Assembly: GCA_963930775.1 (NCBI GenBank)
Contig: OZ005690.1
Coordinates: 12,860,411 to 12,924,410 of the forward strand
Reading direction: 5' to 3'
Length of the DNA: 64,000 nucleotides
Source of the DNA: Cliona cf. orientalis
Lineage: Eukaryota > Porifera > Demospongiae > Clionaida > Clionaidae
Shown here: piece by piece, positions 22,901-35,446 of the stretch
Layout: each line of letters opens with the position of its first letter
Numbering within the stretch: position 1 is the stretch's first letter
The notes under the pieces: model-generated
The model's database searches: none
What the model was told of the DNA's origin: nothing
Seen by the model: the letters and a program-made list of their open reading frames with translations, nothing else
Position numbers and translations under genes: made by a program

Positions 22901-25900
22901 GTATATCAAATGCAACATCCCAGATGATGAAGAGCTAGCTCAATTGGTGTCCAAAGTTCAAAAGCACCGCCACTCAGCCACATGCAGGAGACATGGCAAA
23001 TGTCGATTCCACTATCCTCGTCCACCAAGCCCAGAAACGGTGATTGCTCGTCAGTCCACTGCTGCCACATATCCAGAAGAACAAGCTGAACAGGCAGTGA
23101 AAGCCCTAGCGGCTGTGCGGAATATTCTAGATGATAAGGATACTCCTGAAGATATCAGCATGGATGAACTCCTTCTGAAAGCAAAAGTATCAGCTGATAT
23201 GTACTTGTGTGGATTGAAAATATGCTCAACAGGAAACAGTGTTGTCATGAAAAGGAAACCATCAGAATCATGGATCAACACCTACAATCCTGATATCCTC
23301 AGAGTATGGAAAGCCAACATGGATCTGCAGTACATCTTAGATCCATATGCATGTGTCATGTATATTGCTGCATACATGCTTAAGAGTGAGCGATCAATGG
23401 GAGAACTACTGAAGCAGGTATCAAAAGAATGTAGTAGCGAAGATATTAGAACTCAACTGAGACGTCTTGGATCAGTGTTCCTCAATCACCGTGAAGTCAG
23501 TGCTCAAGAGGCAGTCTACAGAATTCTGTCATTGCCACTGAAACAACTGAGCAGGAAGGTTATCTTTGTCAATACAGCGGCTAAGGAAGACAGAATATCC
23601 CTATTAAAACCCATCAATCAAATTCAACACATGGATGAAGATTCAGAAGACATCTATCAGACCAGCTTGGTAGATAGGTATGCTGCTAGACCAGATCAGC
23701 TCAATGGCATGTGCCTTGCAGAATTTGCTGCCAACTACACAACTCGTAGTGGACAAGAACTCACACCACTGATGCATTGCCAACAGCTGAAGATGGAAAC
23801 AGTGACTGTCGTAGATGTGACAGCATAAAGCTTCAGGGTAACCTTGGACGCATGTACAAGCGCAGGAGGGAAGCCATCATTCGTTTCCATCGATTCAACC
23901 AAGAGAAAGAACCAAGCAAAGTATACAGATCCAAAATAATGCTATATATTCCATGGAGAGATGAAAGTTCAGACATTCTAGGCGGATACATGGACTTCCG
24001 CAGTCATTATGAAGATAAAATTGATGACATCTTAGAGAATGAGAAAAAGTATACTCAAAATGCTACTGAGATAGATGAAGCCATTGATGATCTGTCTGAA
24101 CATGGACCACCCCAGCATGCATGGGATCAGGTAGCTCCAGGTGCAGCTGAACAACAAGCACAAGCTCAAGCAGAAGGAGCTGAAGAAATGAGACGCATTG
24201 AACAGGAAGATTTGGATGCCAATGCAGCACTTTTCCAACATCAATCAGCTCAGTTGCTACAGAGATTTGGCTTAGAGACCAACAGGGAGCTGATTCCACC
24301 AGATAAGTACCGTGAACTGATGAGAGGACTCAACACCAAACAGAGACAAGCTGTGAATTTCCACAGGAAGTGGTGTAAGGACACAGTTATTGCAATGAAG
24401 AAAGGTGAAGCCATTAAACCATATAGAGTCTTTCTCAGTGGTCCTGGTGGAGTAGGAAAGAGCTATGTCATCTCTCTTATACACAGAGACACTGTGAAGC
24501 TATTGCGCCTATCTGGACGAGTAGAACCTGAGGATGCTACAGTGTTATTAACAGCTCCTACAGGAGTTGCAGCTTTCAACATTCAGGGAATGACAGTGCA
24601 TTCTGCACTCCTACTTGGCACATCCAAATTTACCATCCAGCCTCTTACCCAGGACAAACTCAACACCCTCAGAACAAAGCTGTCTAATCTGCAATTGCTT
24701 ATCATTGATGAAGTCTCTATGGTGGGATCCAATATGCTGTTGCAAATTCACAAACGACTCCAGCAGCTGAAAGGTAAAGGAGATGATGCAACTTTTGGAA
24801 ATATCAGCATCCTAGCTGTTGGTGACCTTTATCAATTACGACCAGTAGCACAACCACATGTATTTGCACAAGTTGGTGATGCCTATGCTCGACTCCACAA
24901 GTCTGGCTCCTTATGGTTAGATGAATTCAAGATGATTGAACTGGATGAGATCATGAGACAGAGAGGAGATAACCAGTTTGCCCAACTTTTGTGTCGAGTG
25001 TGCACTGCCACCTGTACTGAAGAAGACATCAAAGTGCTTGAATCAAGAATCATTACGGATGATCATCCAAACTACCCTCATGATGCACTACATGCCTACC
25101 CTCGCAATTGTCATGTGGATGACAAAAACAAGTTGAAACTGCAGGAACTTGCTCCAGAAAGAGAGCATGAGGTCATTAAATCCATTGATAAAGATAAGGA
25201 CAAACATACCCAACTTCTCAACTTAAGTATGCCAGAAAGTAAGGCCAAGACAGGTGGGCTGGTTGGAGAACTACATCTTGCAGTTGGTGCCAAAGTAATG
25301 CTAACTGTTAATGTTGATGTCTCAGATGGATTAGTAAATGGGGCAAGAGGAACAGTTCAAGCAATCATCAAAACAGGTAGTGAGGTGACCTTGGTACTCG
25401 TCAAATTTGATCATTCCCGAGTCGGTGTCAAGGCAATTGCACAAAGCCAGTATCGTAGCCAACATCCAGAAGCTGTACCAATCAGCCGACACGAGGCAGT
25501 GTTCTGCATAGGCAAAAATAAAGCTGCTGAAGTAAGTAGAAGGCAATTCCCTCTCGTGCTAGCCTGGGCCACAACCATCCACAAAGTACAAGGTCTGACA
25601 ATGGATCAAATTGTAGTTGATATGGTAGACAAAATATTTGATGCAGGCCAAGCATATGTTGCTTTTAGCCGTGTGAAGACGCTTGAAGGATTATTCATCA
25701 AAAATTTTAAACCACGCAACATAAGAGTCAATGCAGATGTTGTGAGTGAAATGAAAAGATTATCCAACCAAAGTCTTCAAAGTGAACCAGTCCCAAAGGT
25801 ACTCTGTCTGCCCAGCAACAACTGGATGAAGATTAGCCATCTAAATGTCCACTCTTACTTCGCAAAATGGGAAGATATCATCAAAGACCAAGCTATGAGG

Positions 25901-26488
25901 CAAACCAACATCTTATGCTTCACTGAAACATTCCTTAGACATCATCAACACCTTGAACAAAGCTACCTTCCTACACAAAATGAGTCTGAAGTTTTTAGAT
26001 TGGATCGTCTCCAGACAAACAGTGAAGACCTGACCAAGGGTGGGATAATGATAATATGTCCTTCATCACTACAGCCTGTCAGAATCAATATAAATCATCC
26101 CAACCAGCTTGAAGCAATAAGCATTATAGCAACTTCGACTAATTCTGGCCGCAGGATGTGTATAGTAGCAGTCTACAGACGTCCATGCCAGCCATTAACC
26201 GAATTCTTGCCTTTAATCAGCAACTACATAACCAATCTTCCGAACATAATACCTACCATCATTCTAGGAGACTTCAATGAAGATCTGCTTTCAAGATCAA
26301 CCTCATCTGTCTTAGTACAATTAATATCAAACAGAGAATTCCACCAACTTGTTCATCTTCCGACCACAGACTCCAGATCATTATTAGATCACATCTACTA
26401 CAATGGCAATATAGAAGATACCTTTGTAGATGTAATTGACACCTACTACTCAGACCACGATGCCACCTATCTATCACTACCTATGTGA
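19918..26488 (+). CDS. Helentron Rep/PIF1-helicase polyprotein with OTU and EEP domains
   Basis: Exons fit at 19918-20006, about 20060-20399, 20474-21210 and 21373-26488. Order: lysine-rich ~35-residue repeats (AKRQAETEE, LQDAQ), a DUF6570-like region (LISLRIPFMKMVALPCG, LKRKLCYKGHYMYQ), an OTU cysteine-protease motif (RDVPRDGDCLF), Helitron_like_N, the Rep HUH motif (SPHAHTILW), then a PIF1-type helicase with Walker A GPGGVGKS and Walker B LLIIDEVSM, and a C-terminal EEP endonuclease with LNVHS, TET, GDFNEDL and SDHD. It would nick, unwind and paste the element by rolling-circle transfer; the OTU role in these proteins is unsettled. Two frame breaks are visible: a two-base loss in the first repeat unit near 20088 and a shift near 23775-23800 between the Rep and helicase halves. 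An overlapping second frame starts at 23777. Confidence 0.85.
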
Positions 26489-27389
26489 TGTCATCATTGT
26501 TATGGTAGAGTTCACCATTACCATCGTAATGTAAGTAAATGGGATAGTAATTTCATAAGGTTGCCTAATTTTAAGCACAATTACCCATAAATATACAGAA
26601 CATGTCTAATAGTGCTTCAGGGGCCACCTACTTGAAAGGTAGTTCTAAGACGGTCAATGACTTAAGGCTACCTACCTTCACAGTAGTTCAAAGACGGCCT
26701 TAAGCCTCATGACCACCTACCTTCAAGGGTTCTTCAAAGATAGCCACTGAAGTTATGTTATCACATCACATAACCTCGTTCTTAGTCTCTTAGCAAGTCT
26801 CAATTCTGTCATATACACATTTTAGCAGTAACACAGATCAACAATGAAAAGCAAGATAGAACAAGATTGAAATGAAGAGCAAGAATTAAAGAAGAACAAG
26901 ATTGAAATGAAGAACAAGATAAAGAAGAACAAGATTGAAATGAAGAGCAAGAGTTAAAGAAGAACAAGATCGAAATGAAGAGCAAAACTTAGAAGACCAA
27001 GATTGAAGCTAAACGTCCCAATGATGAATTAGGGTGCCAACTTAATTCATATGAAGAGCAAAACTTAGAAGACCAAGATTGAAGCTAAACGTCCCAATGA
27101 TGAATTAGGGTGCCAACTTAATTCAACAATACACCCATGCATTCTGAGGGATTGAAATTTGATATTAATTAAAATTAAATTTATAATAATATTATTAATA
27201 TTGCATACTTAAAATTATTATTCAGCAAATTAACACCTCGTATTCTATAAACCATCTGTACACATATTATTATAAGAAATTCAAATCCAATTGGAAATTG
27301 AACTTGGGTCATTTAATTGCCAAACAATTAGAAATGAGCAATAATAATATTATAATCCAGTCACAATAATGATAAAATACAATTGTTCT
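26489..27389. repeat. Helentron 3' non-coding region with short tandem repeats
   Basis: No gene seen. From about 26840 the phrase AAGAACAAGATTGAAATGAA repeats with variation. A unit of about 76 bp starting ATGAAGAGCAAAACTTAG occurs at 26975 and 27051. Around 26600-26760 are imperfect repeats of CACCTACCTTCA and AGACGG. Confidence 0.7.
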
Positions 27390-27875
27390 TTATTTACTCC
27401 TCCTGCGCTTCTTAAATTTCAAAAATTCCAAATATTCTCGTTCTTCTTCTCTTCGTTTCTTAAGATCACGCCTAACTCTATCTCTTTCCATCTCCTCAAT
27501 CTTTACTTTTTCTCTCAACTCCATAACAAATGTATCGTGCTTCTTTTTCTTCATTGCCATGTTATCCTCTAATTCACATGCACTATTTCTACGTTCAAGG
27601 CATATCTTCAATTCTGCATCCTCTAAACGTTTCCTTAACTGACGATTATCAATCGATATTTCTCCAAATCTCTCCTCAGCCCTTTTAAGTTGATCAATTA
27701 AACCCTCTATTTCTTTCTGTTTAGAACATACTTCTTCTTCTAAATGCTTTATTTTCTGCCACTGTCCGCGTATTTCTCTATCCTTCTCACAGCTTAACTT
27801 TTCTAGCTTCTTCTTAACCATTTCTTCCCAGTCCTGAGCATCTTGAAAAAGTTCTGACTCAATCATTACTATCAT
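27390..27875 (-). CDS. coiled-coil protein ORF inside the Helentron
   Basis: A single 161-residue open frame, very rich in Glu, Lys, Arg and Leu with heptad-like spacing (for example IEGLIDQLKRAEERF). It ends in a basic run (KFKKRRRSK) that could act as a nuclear or nucleic-acid-binding tail. No enzyme motif and no family I recognise. It lies antisense to the Rep/helicase gene and inside the element's inverted termini, so it is probably cargo or an accessory gene. It could also be a host fragment captured by the Helentron. Confidence 0.45.
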   Translation of the reverse strand: MIVMIESELFQDAQDWEEMVKKKLEKLSCEKDREIRGQWQKIKHLEEEVCSKQKEIEGLIDQLKRAEERFGEISIDNRQLRKRLEDAELKICLERRNSACELEDNMAMKKKKHDTFVMELREKVKIEEMERDRVRRDLKKRREEEREYLEFLKFKKRRRSK

Positions 27876-28154
27876 TAACCTTGCACTGTTACTGTAACAC
27901 TGCTTTTTATTTCTGAATCAATAACCCATGCACTAAAGGAGTTAGTTAATTAATGGAGCTAGCTATAGATTCACACTACGAATTTATTTAATTCTTGAAT
28001 TGTAACAGTCAATGACATCATAATGAACACTATTCACAACAATAAAAGTTCACACCAAATCAATGAACACTTATACTATAGTCAGCATTATACTATTCTT
28101 AAAATAATTCAATCCCACGCAGCATAACGATTCTTACGAAATGAATGATAATTA
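27876..28154. other. Helentron spacer, no gene seen
   Basis: AT-rich sequence between the coiled-coil ORF and the start-codon tandem repeats. Confidence 0.4.
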
Positions 28155-28500
28155 ATGGCTGGTGTTAAACATAGTTCACACATAATCTTTTCACTTCTGC
28201 ACGCAGAGTCTGGATAAGACAAAAGAGAACTATAGATCTAGTAGTTAAATAAAATCAAATTCTAATTTGAAACAGATAATGGCTGGTGTTAAACATAGTT
28301 CACACATAATCTTTTCACTTCTGCACGCAGAGTCTGGATAAGACAAAAGAAAACTATAGATCTAGTTAAATAAAATCAAATTCTAATTTGAAACAGATAA
28401 TGGCTGGTGTTGAACATAGTTCACACATAATCTTTTCACTTCTGCACGCAGAGTCTGAATAAGACAAAAGAGAACTATAGATCTAGTTACTATTGACTAA
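28155..28500 (+). repeat. ~122-bp tandem repeats carrying copies of the RPA-like start codon
   Basis: ATGGCTGGTGTTAAACATAG recurs at 28155 and 28279 (GTTGAACATAG variant at 28400). The true gene start at 28632 has ATGGCAGGTGTTAAACATAG and the same upstream GAAACAGATA. Each repeat encodes MAGVKHS or a close variant, then ends after about 20 codons, giving three upstream short ORFs. Confidence 0.8.
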
Positions 28501-28631
28501 ATAAAATCAATTATAAGCCCAATTAAAAATGTCTAATCCATAGCCATTGGTCACTGTTCTACACTAAGCTCCTGTGATTATAAAAGAACAAAACACACAC
28601 TACTAGTTCAAATTCTGATTTGAAACAGATA

Positions 28632-29689
28632 ATGGCAGGTGTTAAACATAGTTATGATGTCTCAGACATAGAACAAGAAGATAATGCTACTGTTCATGGT
28701 GTGATTCTAGACTTATCCCCAGTAAAAACCAGTCGTAACAACCCTGATGTCAAATATTTTAATGCAAAGTTTCCGATGGCAAGAAAACTGCACGTGTGAT
28801 TTCTTTTGAACCTAAATTGAGACCATCCCTGGAGAAAGCAAGAGAAGAAAAGAAGTCCGTAGCTTTGATCCGGTGCAAGATTCAAGAAGGTAAATTTGAT
28901 CAGAAGTTGGAAATTGTCACTTCTAAGCACACGAAGGTGGAATTTTCTCCCAAGAAATTTAAGCTTGATGAACTACATGAAGAGGCTTCTCCTCCTGTAG
29001 AAATTTCCATAGAGAACGTACTCGAAATGCCTGTCGATCAAAGTATTGCTGTCATTGGTAAAGTTGTTCGTGTACAACCTGCTGTCGCAGTCACCTCGAA
29101 GCATCATGGCAAACCACTACACAAACAGGACTGCACTATTCGTGATAAGAAGGGGAGCATTCGGATCGTTCTATGGCAAGACAACATTGATAAGCTTATG
29201 GAAGGGAAGAGCTACCGGATACAAAATGTGTTACTCCGACAATACGAAGGCATCAAATACTTGTCATTTTCAGAATCGGCAGTACTACAGGAGATTGAAG
29301 ATATAGGTGATGTAATCTCGGATGAAGATTTGCAATCCTGTGAAGATGCACAAACTGCCGAGGGAGAAATTGTAGCTGTCCTCGCTGTCGACATGTATAC
29401 ATCGTGTATAAGCTGCAATGGAAAAGTAAAAAACCTAAATGATGTCCTTGGTGAATGTATGAAATGTAATGCAAAGGTGAAACTCGTGTGCTGTAGTGAA
29501 AACGCAAGTGTGAAGTTTGTCGTCAAAGGGCCTGAAAAAACCTGGCGACTTACAGCATTTGGAGAGCAAATCAATGCAATCATCGGAGACGAACAGGGTG
29601 ATTCTGTTGCAGAGAAAATGCTTTTAGCACCTCGAATGAAGTATTATTTCTCAAATACAAACATTGTTAAAGCTGTACACAAGTTGTAA
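28632..29689 (+). CDS. RPA-like OB-fold single-strand DNA-binding protein of the Helentron
   Basis: The frame opens MAGVKHSYDVSDIEQED and continues NATVHGVILDLSPVK, then needs a one-base shift near 28768 to reach the long frame 28796-29689. That frame has OB-fold-like blocks (GKVVRVQPAVAV, KQDCTIRDKKGSIRIVLWQD, YRIQNVLLRQYEGIKYLS) and a C-terminal zinc-ribbon-like set (CISCNGKV, CMKCNAKV). About 350 residues. The layout resembles RPA70-like proteins known from some Helitrons, where they would coat displaced single-stranded DNA. The shift could be a real lesion or a sequencing error. Confidence 0.65.
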
Positions 29690-29904
29690 ATAATTTTATA
29701 TGATGAAAATTATTAAACCTATAAAATCTATAGCTACACATACACAATAGCACGCGGGGTATGTGCTCTAAGAGCTCTAGTTACAGTTGTTTTCCGTTCC
29801 GTTCGAATTTTTCCGTTTTCCGTATTCCGTGCCGTAGGCGTATACATGTACGCAAGATCATTATCCGTGTGCGCGCGCATGCCACATGCGTTCTCGGGCT
29901 CGCC

Positions 29905-31205
<1,301 letters not shown>

Positions 31206-31361
31206 CTTGAATAAAATTAATTATAGTAATATTGATATCCCGGATCTTTATGAGTGATTATCATGTTTATCATGTACGTGTATACAGTATTATTGTACAT
31301 GCAAATGTGTAACATTCTGATTTCAAGAATAAAAATTCATAATTCGAGTCCAAAGCCATGA

Positions 31362-32351
31362 TTATTGGTAACCACTGTTGTCAATCCATCCATTGCAATG
31401 GCTGGGGGTGATGCTCATAAATGCAGCTCTGACAATTACCTCTGGATTTCCAATGGTCTGGATTAGGGCATCATGCTGTTTCAAATAATATTTGACATAG
31501 CTGAATGTTTGCTCAATTGGATTATAGTCTGGGCTATAGGGTGGCAAGAAAAATACTGGAATCCCGACTGCATCAAAGAGCTGTTTTACTTCTGATACAT
31601 GATGTATTGAACAATTGTCCATTATCACGATAGATTTTGGACTTGATCCATCAAAGGGGTTCATTTGAGGTATCAAACTTCCTCTAATGAAATCATAAAA
31701 GAAATCCGAGGCCACTGTGCCACTGCTCTTCAGATCCATTGCAACTAGACCCTCAGTGGAAATTGCTGCGACGGCAGAAATCCTCTGACCCCTCACAAAA
31801 ATTCTATGACAAATAGGTGTTTCCCCTCTGATGGCATAGCCAAATTTTCGAATACTATTTCGTCTATCACAGCCGGTCTCATCCACCCATACAAAGAGAT
31901 CTCGTTTGTACATTAGTACCTGGGCAATGAATGCCCCCCTCAAGCTATCAGATCTTTGCAAAGCTACCTGTCGCACTTTTTTCCTTGTGAGCCCATACCT
32001 CTGTAGTAGCCTGCAAATTGTGGCCTGTGAGACTCGGATACCACTCAATTCCACAACCTTGTCACAAATTTCACTTAGATAAAGGGATGGATCGTCCAGA
32101 ATGAGACCAAGAATGAACAGCTCCATGTGATCATCAAGCTTCCTTAGTTCTCTTCTAGGACCACTAAGCTTGGGCTCAACATCTCCTGTAATCTCAAAGA
32201 GTGAATAGACACTTTTTGCGGTGCTGATAGCAATGTTAAGTCTCATAGCGATTTGTTTGAAGGTTAGCTCCAAAGATAACCTCTGCCACACAATTCTCCA
32301 ACGAAGATCACTGTGGTATGCCTTCCTACGACAAGGCTCTGCGGAGGTCAT
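31362..32351 (-). CDS. Tc1/mariner-type DD34E transposase, copy 1
   Basis: An intact 329-residue frame. The N-terminus has helix-turn-helix features (LTFKQIAMRLNIAISTAKSV and SQATICRLLQRYGLTRKKV). The catalytic triad is visible: D in WVDETG, D in VIMDNCSIHH, and E in SPDYNPIEQTF, 34 residues after the second D. It should cut and paste DNA at TA sites. It is the sister of the transposase at 32751-33740 but clearly diverged (about half the residues match by eye). It converges on P1. Confidence 0.9.
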   Translation of the reverse strand: MTSAEPCRRKAYHSDLRWRIVWQRLSLELTFKQIAMRLNIAISTAKSVYSLFEITGDVEPKLSGPRRELRKLDDHMELFILGLILDDPSLYLSEICDKVVELSGIRVSQATICRLLQRYGLTRKKVRQVALQRSDSLRGAFIAQVLMYKRDLFVWVDETGCDRRNSIRKFGYAIRGETPICHRIFVRGQRISAVAAISTEGLVAMDLKSSGTVASDFFYDFIRGSLIPQMNPFDGSSPKSIVIMDNCSIHHVSEVKQLFDAVGIPVFFLPPYSPDYNPIEQTFSYVKYYLKQHDALIQTIGNPEVIVRAAFMSITPSHCNGWIDNSGYQ

Positions 32352-32494
32352 GGCTAGAATCTTTCAAATTCCCGCGCGTACGTATAGATTCAAATTTAGC
32401 GCATGCGCATACCCGCAAAAGGGATGAATATCATTACGCCACGGCAATGCCCGCGTTCGAACGCGGATGAAATGGACTGTATATGTGAGTAGGA

Positions 32495-32585
32495 AATTTT
32501 GGCGGATTTTAATTTGGCGGTTGTAATATAGACCGCCAAACCGCCAAATTTAATTCCCCGCCAAATTTTCCGGCTATACGGTACT
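32495..32585. repeat. GGCGG/CCGCC repeat ending CCGGCTATACGGTA
   Basis: Repeated GGCGGATTTTAATTTGGCGG and its complement-like words end in CCGGCTATACGGTA. A similar block lies at 35283-35397, so the two bracket the second mariner-type element. Confidence 0.6.
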
Positions 32586-32750
32586 TATAATTACAAACCT
32601 AGTACAACGGATTTCAGTTGCGTTCGAATTTCCGTTCCGTAACGAGTTCCACGGGATTTCGCGCGGCATGCACGCATAATATTGCGCATACGCGCTTATT
32701 GGTACAGCGTCTAAAATTTCAAATTCTGAGCAAAATTAATTGCGAGCACA

Positions 32751-33740
32751 ATGTCCGCCGAGCCAGGGAGAAAACGCGCATATTCCACTGACATTCGATT
32801 GCGCATCGTCTATCAACGAATAGGAATGGGTCTCACATTCAACACCATTGCAAGACATTTGAATGTTGCTACCAGCACTGTTCATCGAATATTCAAACAG
32901 TTCGAATTGAATGGAGATATTGTTGCTGCAAGTCCTCGAAGTCACAGACCAGAGATTAGACTGCTAGATGAACGTTGTGAGTTAATTGTAATAGGTTTGA
33001 TTCTAGAGAGTCCAACACTGTACTTGCATGAAGTGTGTCAGCAAATTCAAGAGATTACCTCCCTCTCAGTTTCTCAGGCAACCATCTGTAGACTTCTTCA
33101 GCGCTATGGCTTGACCCGTAAAAAGGTTAAGCAAGTTGCACTGCAGAGATGCTATATGCTCCGGGGAGCATTTATGGCTCAATGTTCTCTGTTTTCAAGA
33201 GAACAACTTGTCTGGCTTGATGAAACGGGCTCCAATTCAAAAGATCATATTCGTAGATTTGGCTACGCAATCAGAGGTACCACTCCAGTATCACATCGTT
33301 TGCTTATAAGGGGGAAGAGAGTCAATGCCATTGCTGCACTTACATCAGATGGAATCATTGCAGTAGATACAGTGGTAGGGACGGTCGATGGACAGACCTT
33401 CTTTGATTTCCTCCGGGGAACACTTATTCCACGTATGAGAGCTTTCAACGGAAGTAATCCTAATTCAGTCATCATAATGGACAATTGTTCTATCCATCAC
33501 ATCCAAGAAGTAAAACAACTACTCAACCAAGCAGGGATTCTAGCTCTCTTTCTTCCTCCCTACAGCCCCGATTTAAACCCTATTGAAGAAGCCTTCAATT
33601 ATGTCAAGTCATATTTGAGAAAGCATGATATTCTATTGCAGTCTGGAGCCCCAATGCCAACCATTGTTGAAGCTGCTTTTGAGTCAATAACAATTAATCA
33701 GTGCAATTCATGGATCACTGACTCTGGGTATCCAATGTAA
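32751..33740 (+). CDS. Tc1/mariner-type DD34E transposase, copy 2
   Basis: An intact 329-residue frame with an HTH-rich N-terminus (LTFNTIARHLNVATSTVHRI, SQATICRLLQRYGLTRKKV), then WLDETG, VIIMDNCSIHH and SPDLNPIEEAF. The second D and the E are separated by 34 residues, the Tc1 spacing. The intact frame and perfect element ends suggest recent activity. It converges on P2. Confidence 0.92.
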   Translation: MSAEPGRKRAYSTDIRLRIVYQRIGMGLTFNTIARHLNVATSTVHRIFKQFELNGDIVAASPRSHRPEIRLLDERCELIVIGLILESPTLYLHEVCQQIQEITSLSVSQATICRLLQRYGLTRKKVKQVALQRCYMLRGAFMAQCSLFSREQLVWLDETGSNSKDHIRRFGYAIRGTTPVSHRLLIRGKRVNAIAALTSDGIIAVDTVVGTVDGQTFFDFLRGTLIPRMRAFNGSNPNSVIIMDNCSIHHIQEVKQLLNQAGILALFLPPYSPDLNPIEEAFNYVKSYLRKHDILLQSGAPMPTIVEAAFESITINQCNSWITDSGYPM

Positions 33741-33858
33741 TATTATTATAATTATTGTAAATATTATACATACTGGCAATGACATTGTGTTCCAACATTA
33801 AAGTAAATGATAATTGAGCGATCAATAATAATTATTATTATTATCTCACCAAAAGTGG

Positions 33859-35109
33859 TCACATTTTTTTAATGTCACCGAGGATAGTTTCCTTTAATTC
33901 GTCATACTGGGTCTGGTCAATTGCTCCTGCATTCAGTAACTCATGCCACTTGCTCAACTGGTCAATGCACTGGGTTCTTAAACCGACTCGCTTAGATGGT
34001 GAATTACAGGTAGGTCCACTGGGTGAGGCAGCTACTTTGTCATTTATTTGAACCTTTTTCTTGCACTTCTTAAAGAATGGGAAGTCTGGTGGCTCCTCAT
34101 AGGATGAGTGTTTACCAACATTGAGCATATGAGCCCAACAATTGAGCTTCTCCACCGAGTATGCATCACCATGTTTCTCCTTCAGCTTCTTAATAATATC
34201 CTCCACTTCATTGATACTTTTTGCAATAGCTTGCCGCTTGCCAGGTGGTGGAGCATCAGTATTGGAAGCTTGCTTACGCTTACGTTGTGGAGGAGGATTA
34301 AAACCGGTCTGCTCACCAACATCACCATAGCACCACAATAAAATTTCCTGCTTACGTTTATAAAGGACGTACATTTCTTTGAGATCATCATCGGTAGTTA
34401 GCTCTCTGAGCTTTCCTTTTTGTCCGTGTCCAGGTTCAATATATCCTAGTACGTCATCCTTCATCCCACTAATCCCTTCCTTAACACATCTTACGAGATC
34501 ACTGAGTGTAGAAAACTGATGCCGATTGACAAGATGCTTTATTGAGTAGATGGACTTCTTTAAACTGTTGATCACTTTCACGTTATAAGTAAACACCTGG
34601 TCTTTCCCCACAACAGAAGTAACCCTGGTTGTGTTGCGTGACTGTAATTGTAGAAAATTACGGGTCAGTGATATATACTTGAGTACTGGATACACATAGT
34701 ATAGCTACTACTCTGCATCAAAAACGCATGTGTGTGGTAATCGTGTCTATATAATGCACATCAAGGGTGAAAAACTAACTTGGCAAACCGTCTCCCCTGC
34801 TGTCTGCCTGCCACACTACATAACCTCATGACTTAGCTACCTATTACCACCTTACCGTACCTCTACTTCATATCCAGCCGGATCATATGAGCGCGTGATG
34901 GGTACAGGTGGCGGGTAGAAGCCTGTTTGAGCATAATACATTGGATGAGGTGGTTGCGGAACAAAATCTGGAGCTCCCGGGGCCAGGCTGGTGCCGCTGC
35001 GATAAGGATAATCGTAGTACGTATAATCAGGATAGTGCCCTGCTGCCTCATAACGGCCTTGTTCATACTCGCCCTCATCTTCCGAAGACGTCCCCAGCTC
35101 CGGCTCCAT
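33859..35109 (-). CDS. P2: unknown second gene of the mariner-type element
   Basis: Two exons, 35109-34861 and 34641-33859, join in phase 0 (donor GTACGG; a GTAAGG five bases on would break the frame) for about 343 residues. The N-terminal exon is acidic, then Tyr/Pro-rich (DYTYYDYPYRSG, PPVPITRSYDP). The core has GYIEPGHGQKGKLREL, DDDLKEMYVLYKRKQEILLW, then CWAHMLNVGKHSSYEEPP, and a C-terminal CIDQLSKWHELLNAGAIDQT block. It matches P1 block for block, while the first exons differ. The role is unknown; conserved pairing with the transposase suggests a helper in transposition or a self-regulator (inference). Confidence 0.65.
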
Positions 35110-35282
35110 TGTTGGCCGCTCACGTGGTGTTTGTTAATACACATTATTATAGTACATGTACATATGCATGCATGTACTATATTATGTACTATCATGTATT
35201 ATACGCGAGCCCGCGTTTTCCGTAAAATTTGGCGCGGTACGGAAAATTCGAACGCAACTGAAATCCGTTGTATACATGTACG

Positions 35283-35397
35283 TATGGCGATCCCGTACCG
35301 AAACGCCAAATTTAAATCCGCCAATATTCTTCTAAAGGCAATTTGGGGCTCAACCGCCAAATTTAATGCCCGCCAATATTTCCGGCTATACGGTATT
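35283..35397. repeat. second GGCGG/CCGCC repeat ending CCGGCTATACGGTA
   Basis: It contains ACGCCAAATTTAAATCCGCC and CCGCCAAATTTAATGCCCGC, ends in CCGGCTATACGGTA, and matches 32495-32585 in the same direction. Confidence 0.6.
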
Positions 35398-35446
35398 ATA
35401 TTATTATGTGCATGCGAGTAAGTTAAAAATTTTTCTTGATCTATAT
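35398..35446 (+). repeat. right half of the repeat split by the transposon nest
   Basis: ATTATTATGTGCATGCGAGT and TTTTTCTTGATCTATA match 57459-57506, which there continues directly from the sequence equivalent to 19365-19435. The nest therefore sits between these halves. Confidence 0.6.

Larger units (their letters stand above)
19436..29761 (+). mobile_element. Helentron-type rolling-circle transposon, near full length
   Basis: It begins TACCCCGCGTGC and ends GCACGCGGGGTA, a perfect 12-bp inversion. The left boundary is supported by loss of homology to 57446. It encodes a Rep/helicase with OTU and EEP endonuclease domains, an RPA-like OB-fold protein and an antisense coiled-coil ORF. Helentrons (HLE2) are known to add an endonuclease to Rep/helicase and to carry short inverted termini. 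The Rep/helicase gene shows about two small frameshifts and the RPA-like gene one, so the copy is nearly intact and probably young. The exact 3' end may extend a few bases past 29761, over the AGAGCTCT palindrome. Confidence 0.8.
32605..35270. mobile_element. two-gene Tc1/mariner-type element, copy 2
   Basis: The ends CAACGGATTTCAGTTGCGTT and its exact complement continue through CGAATTT (27 bp) and are flanked by TA on both sides. It carries a DD34E transposase (+) and P2 (-), convergent, in mirror order to copy 1. Both large frames are open. Confidence 0.85.

Noticed and set aside
34908-35421. Plus-strand frames opposite the P2 first exon
   Set aside because: They lack domain content; the minus-strand exon has a start, acidic N-terminus and in-phase splice.
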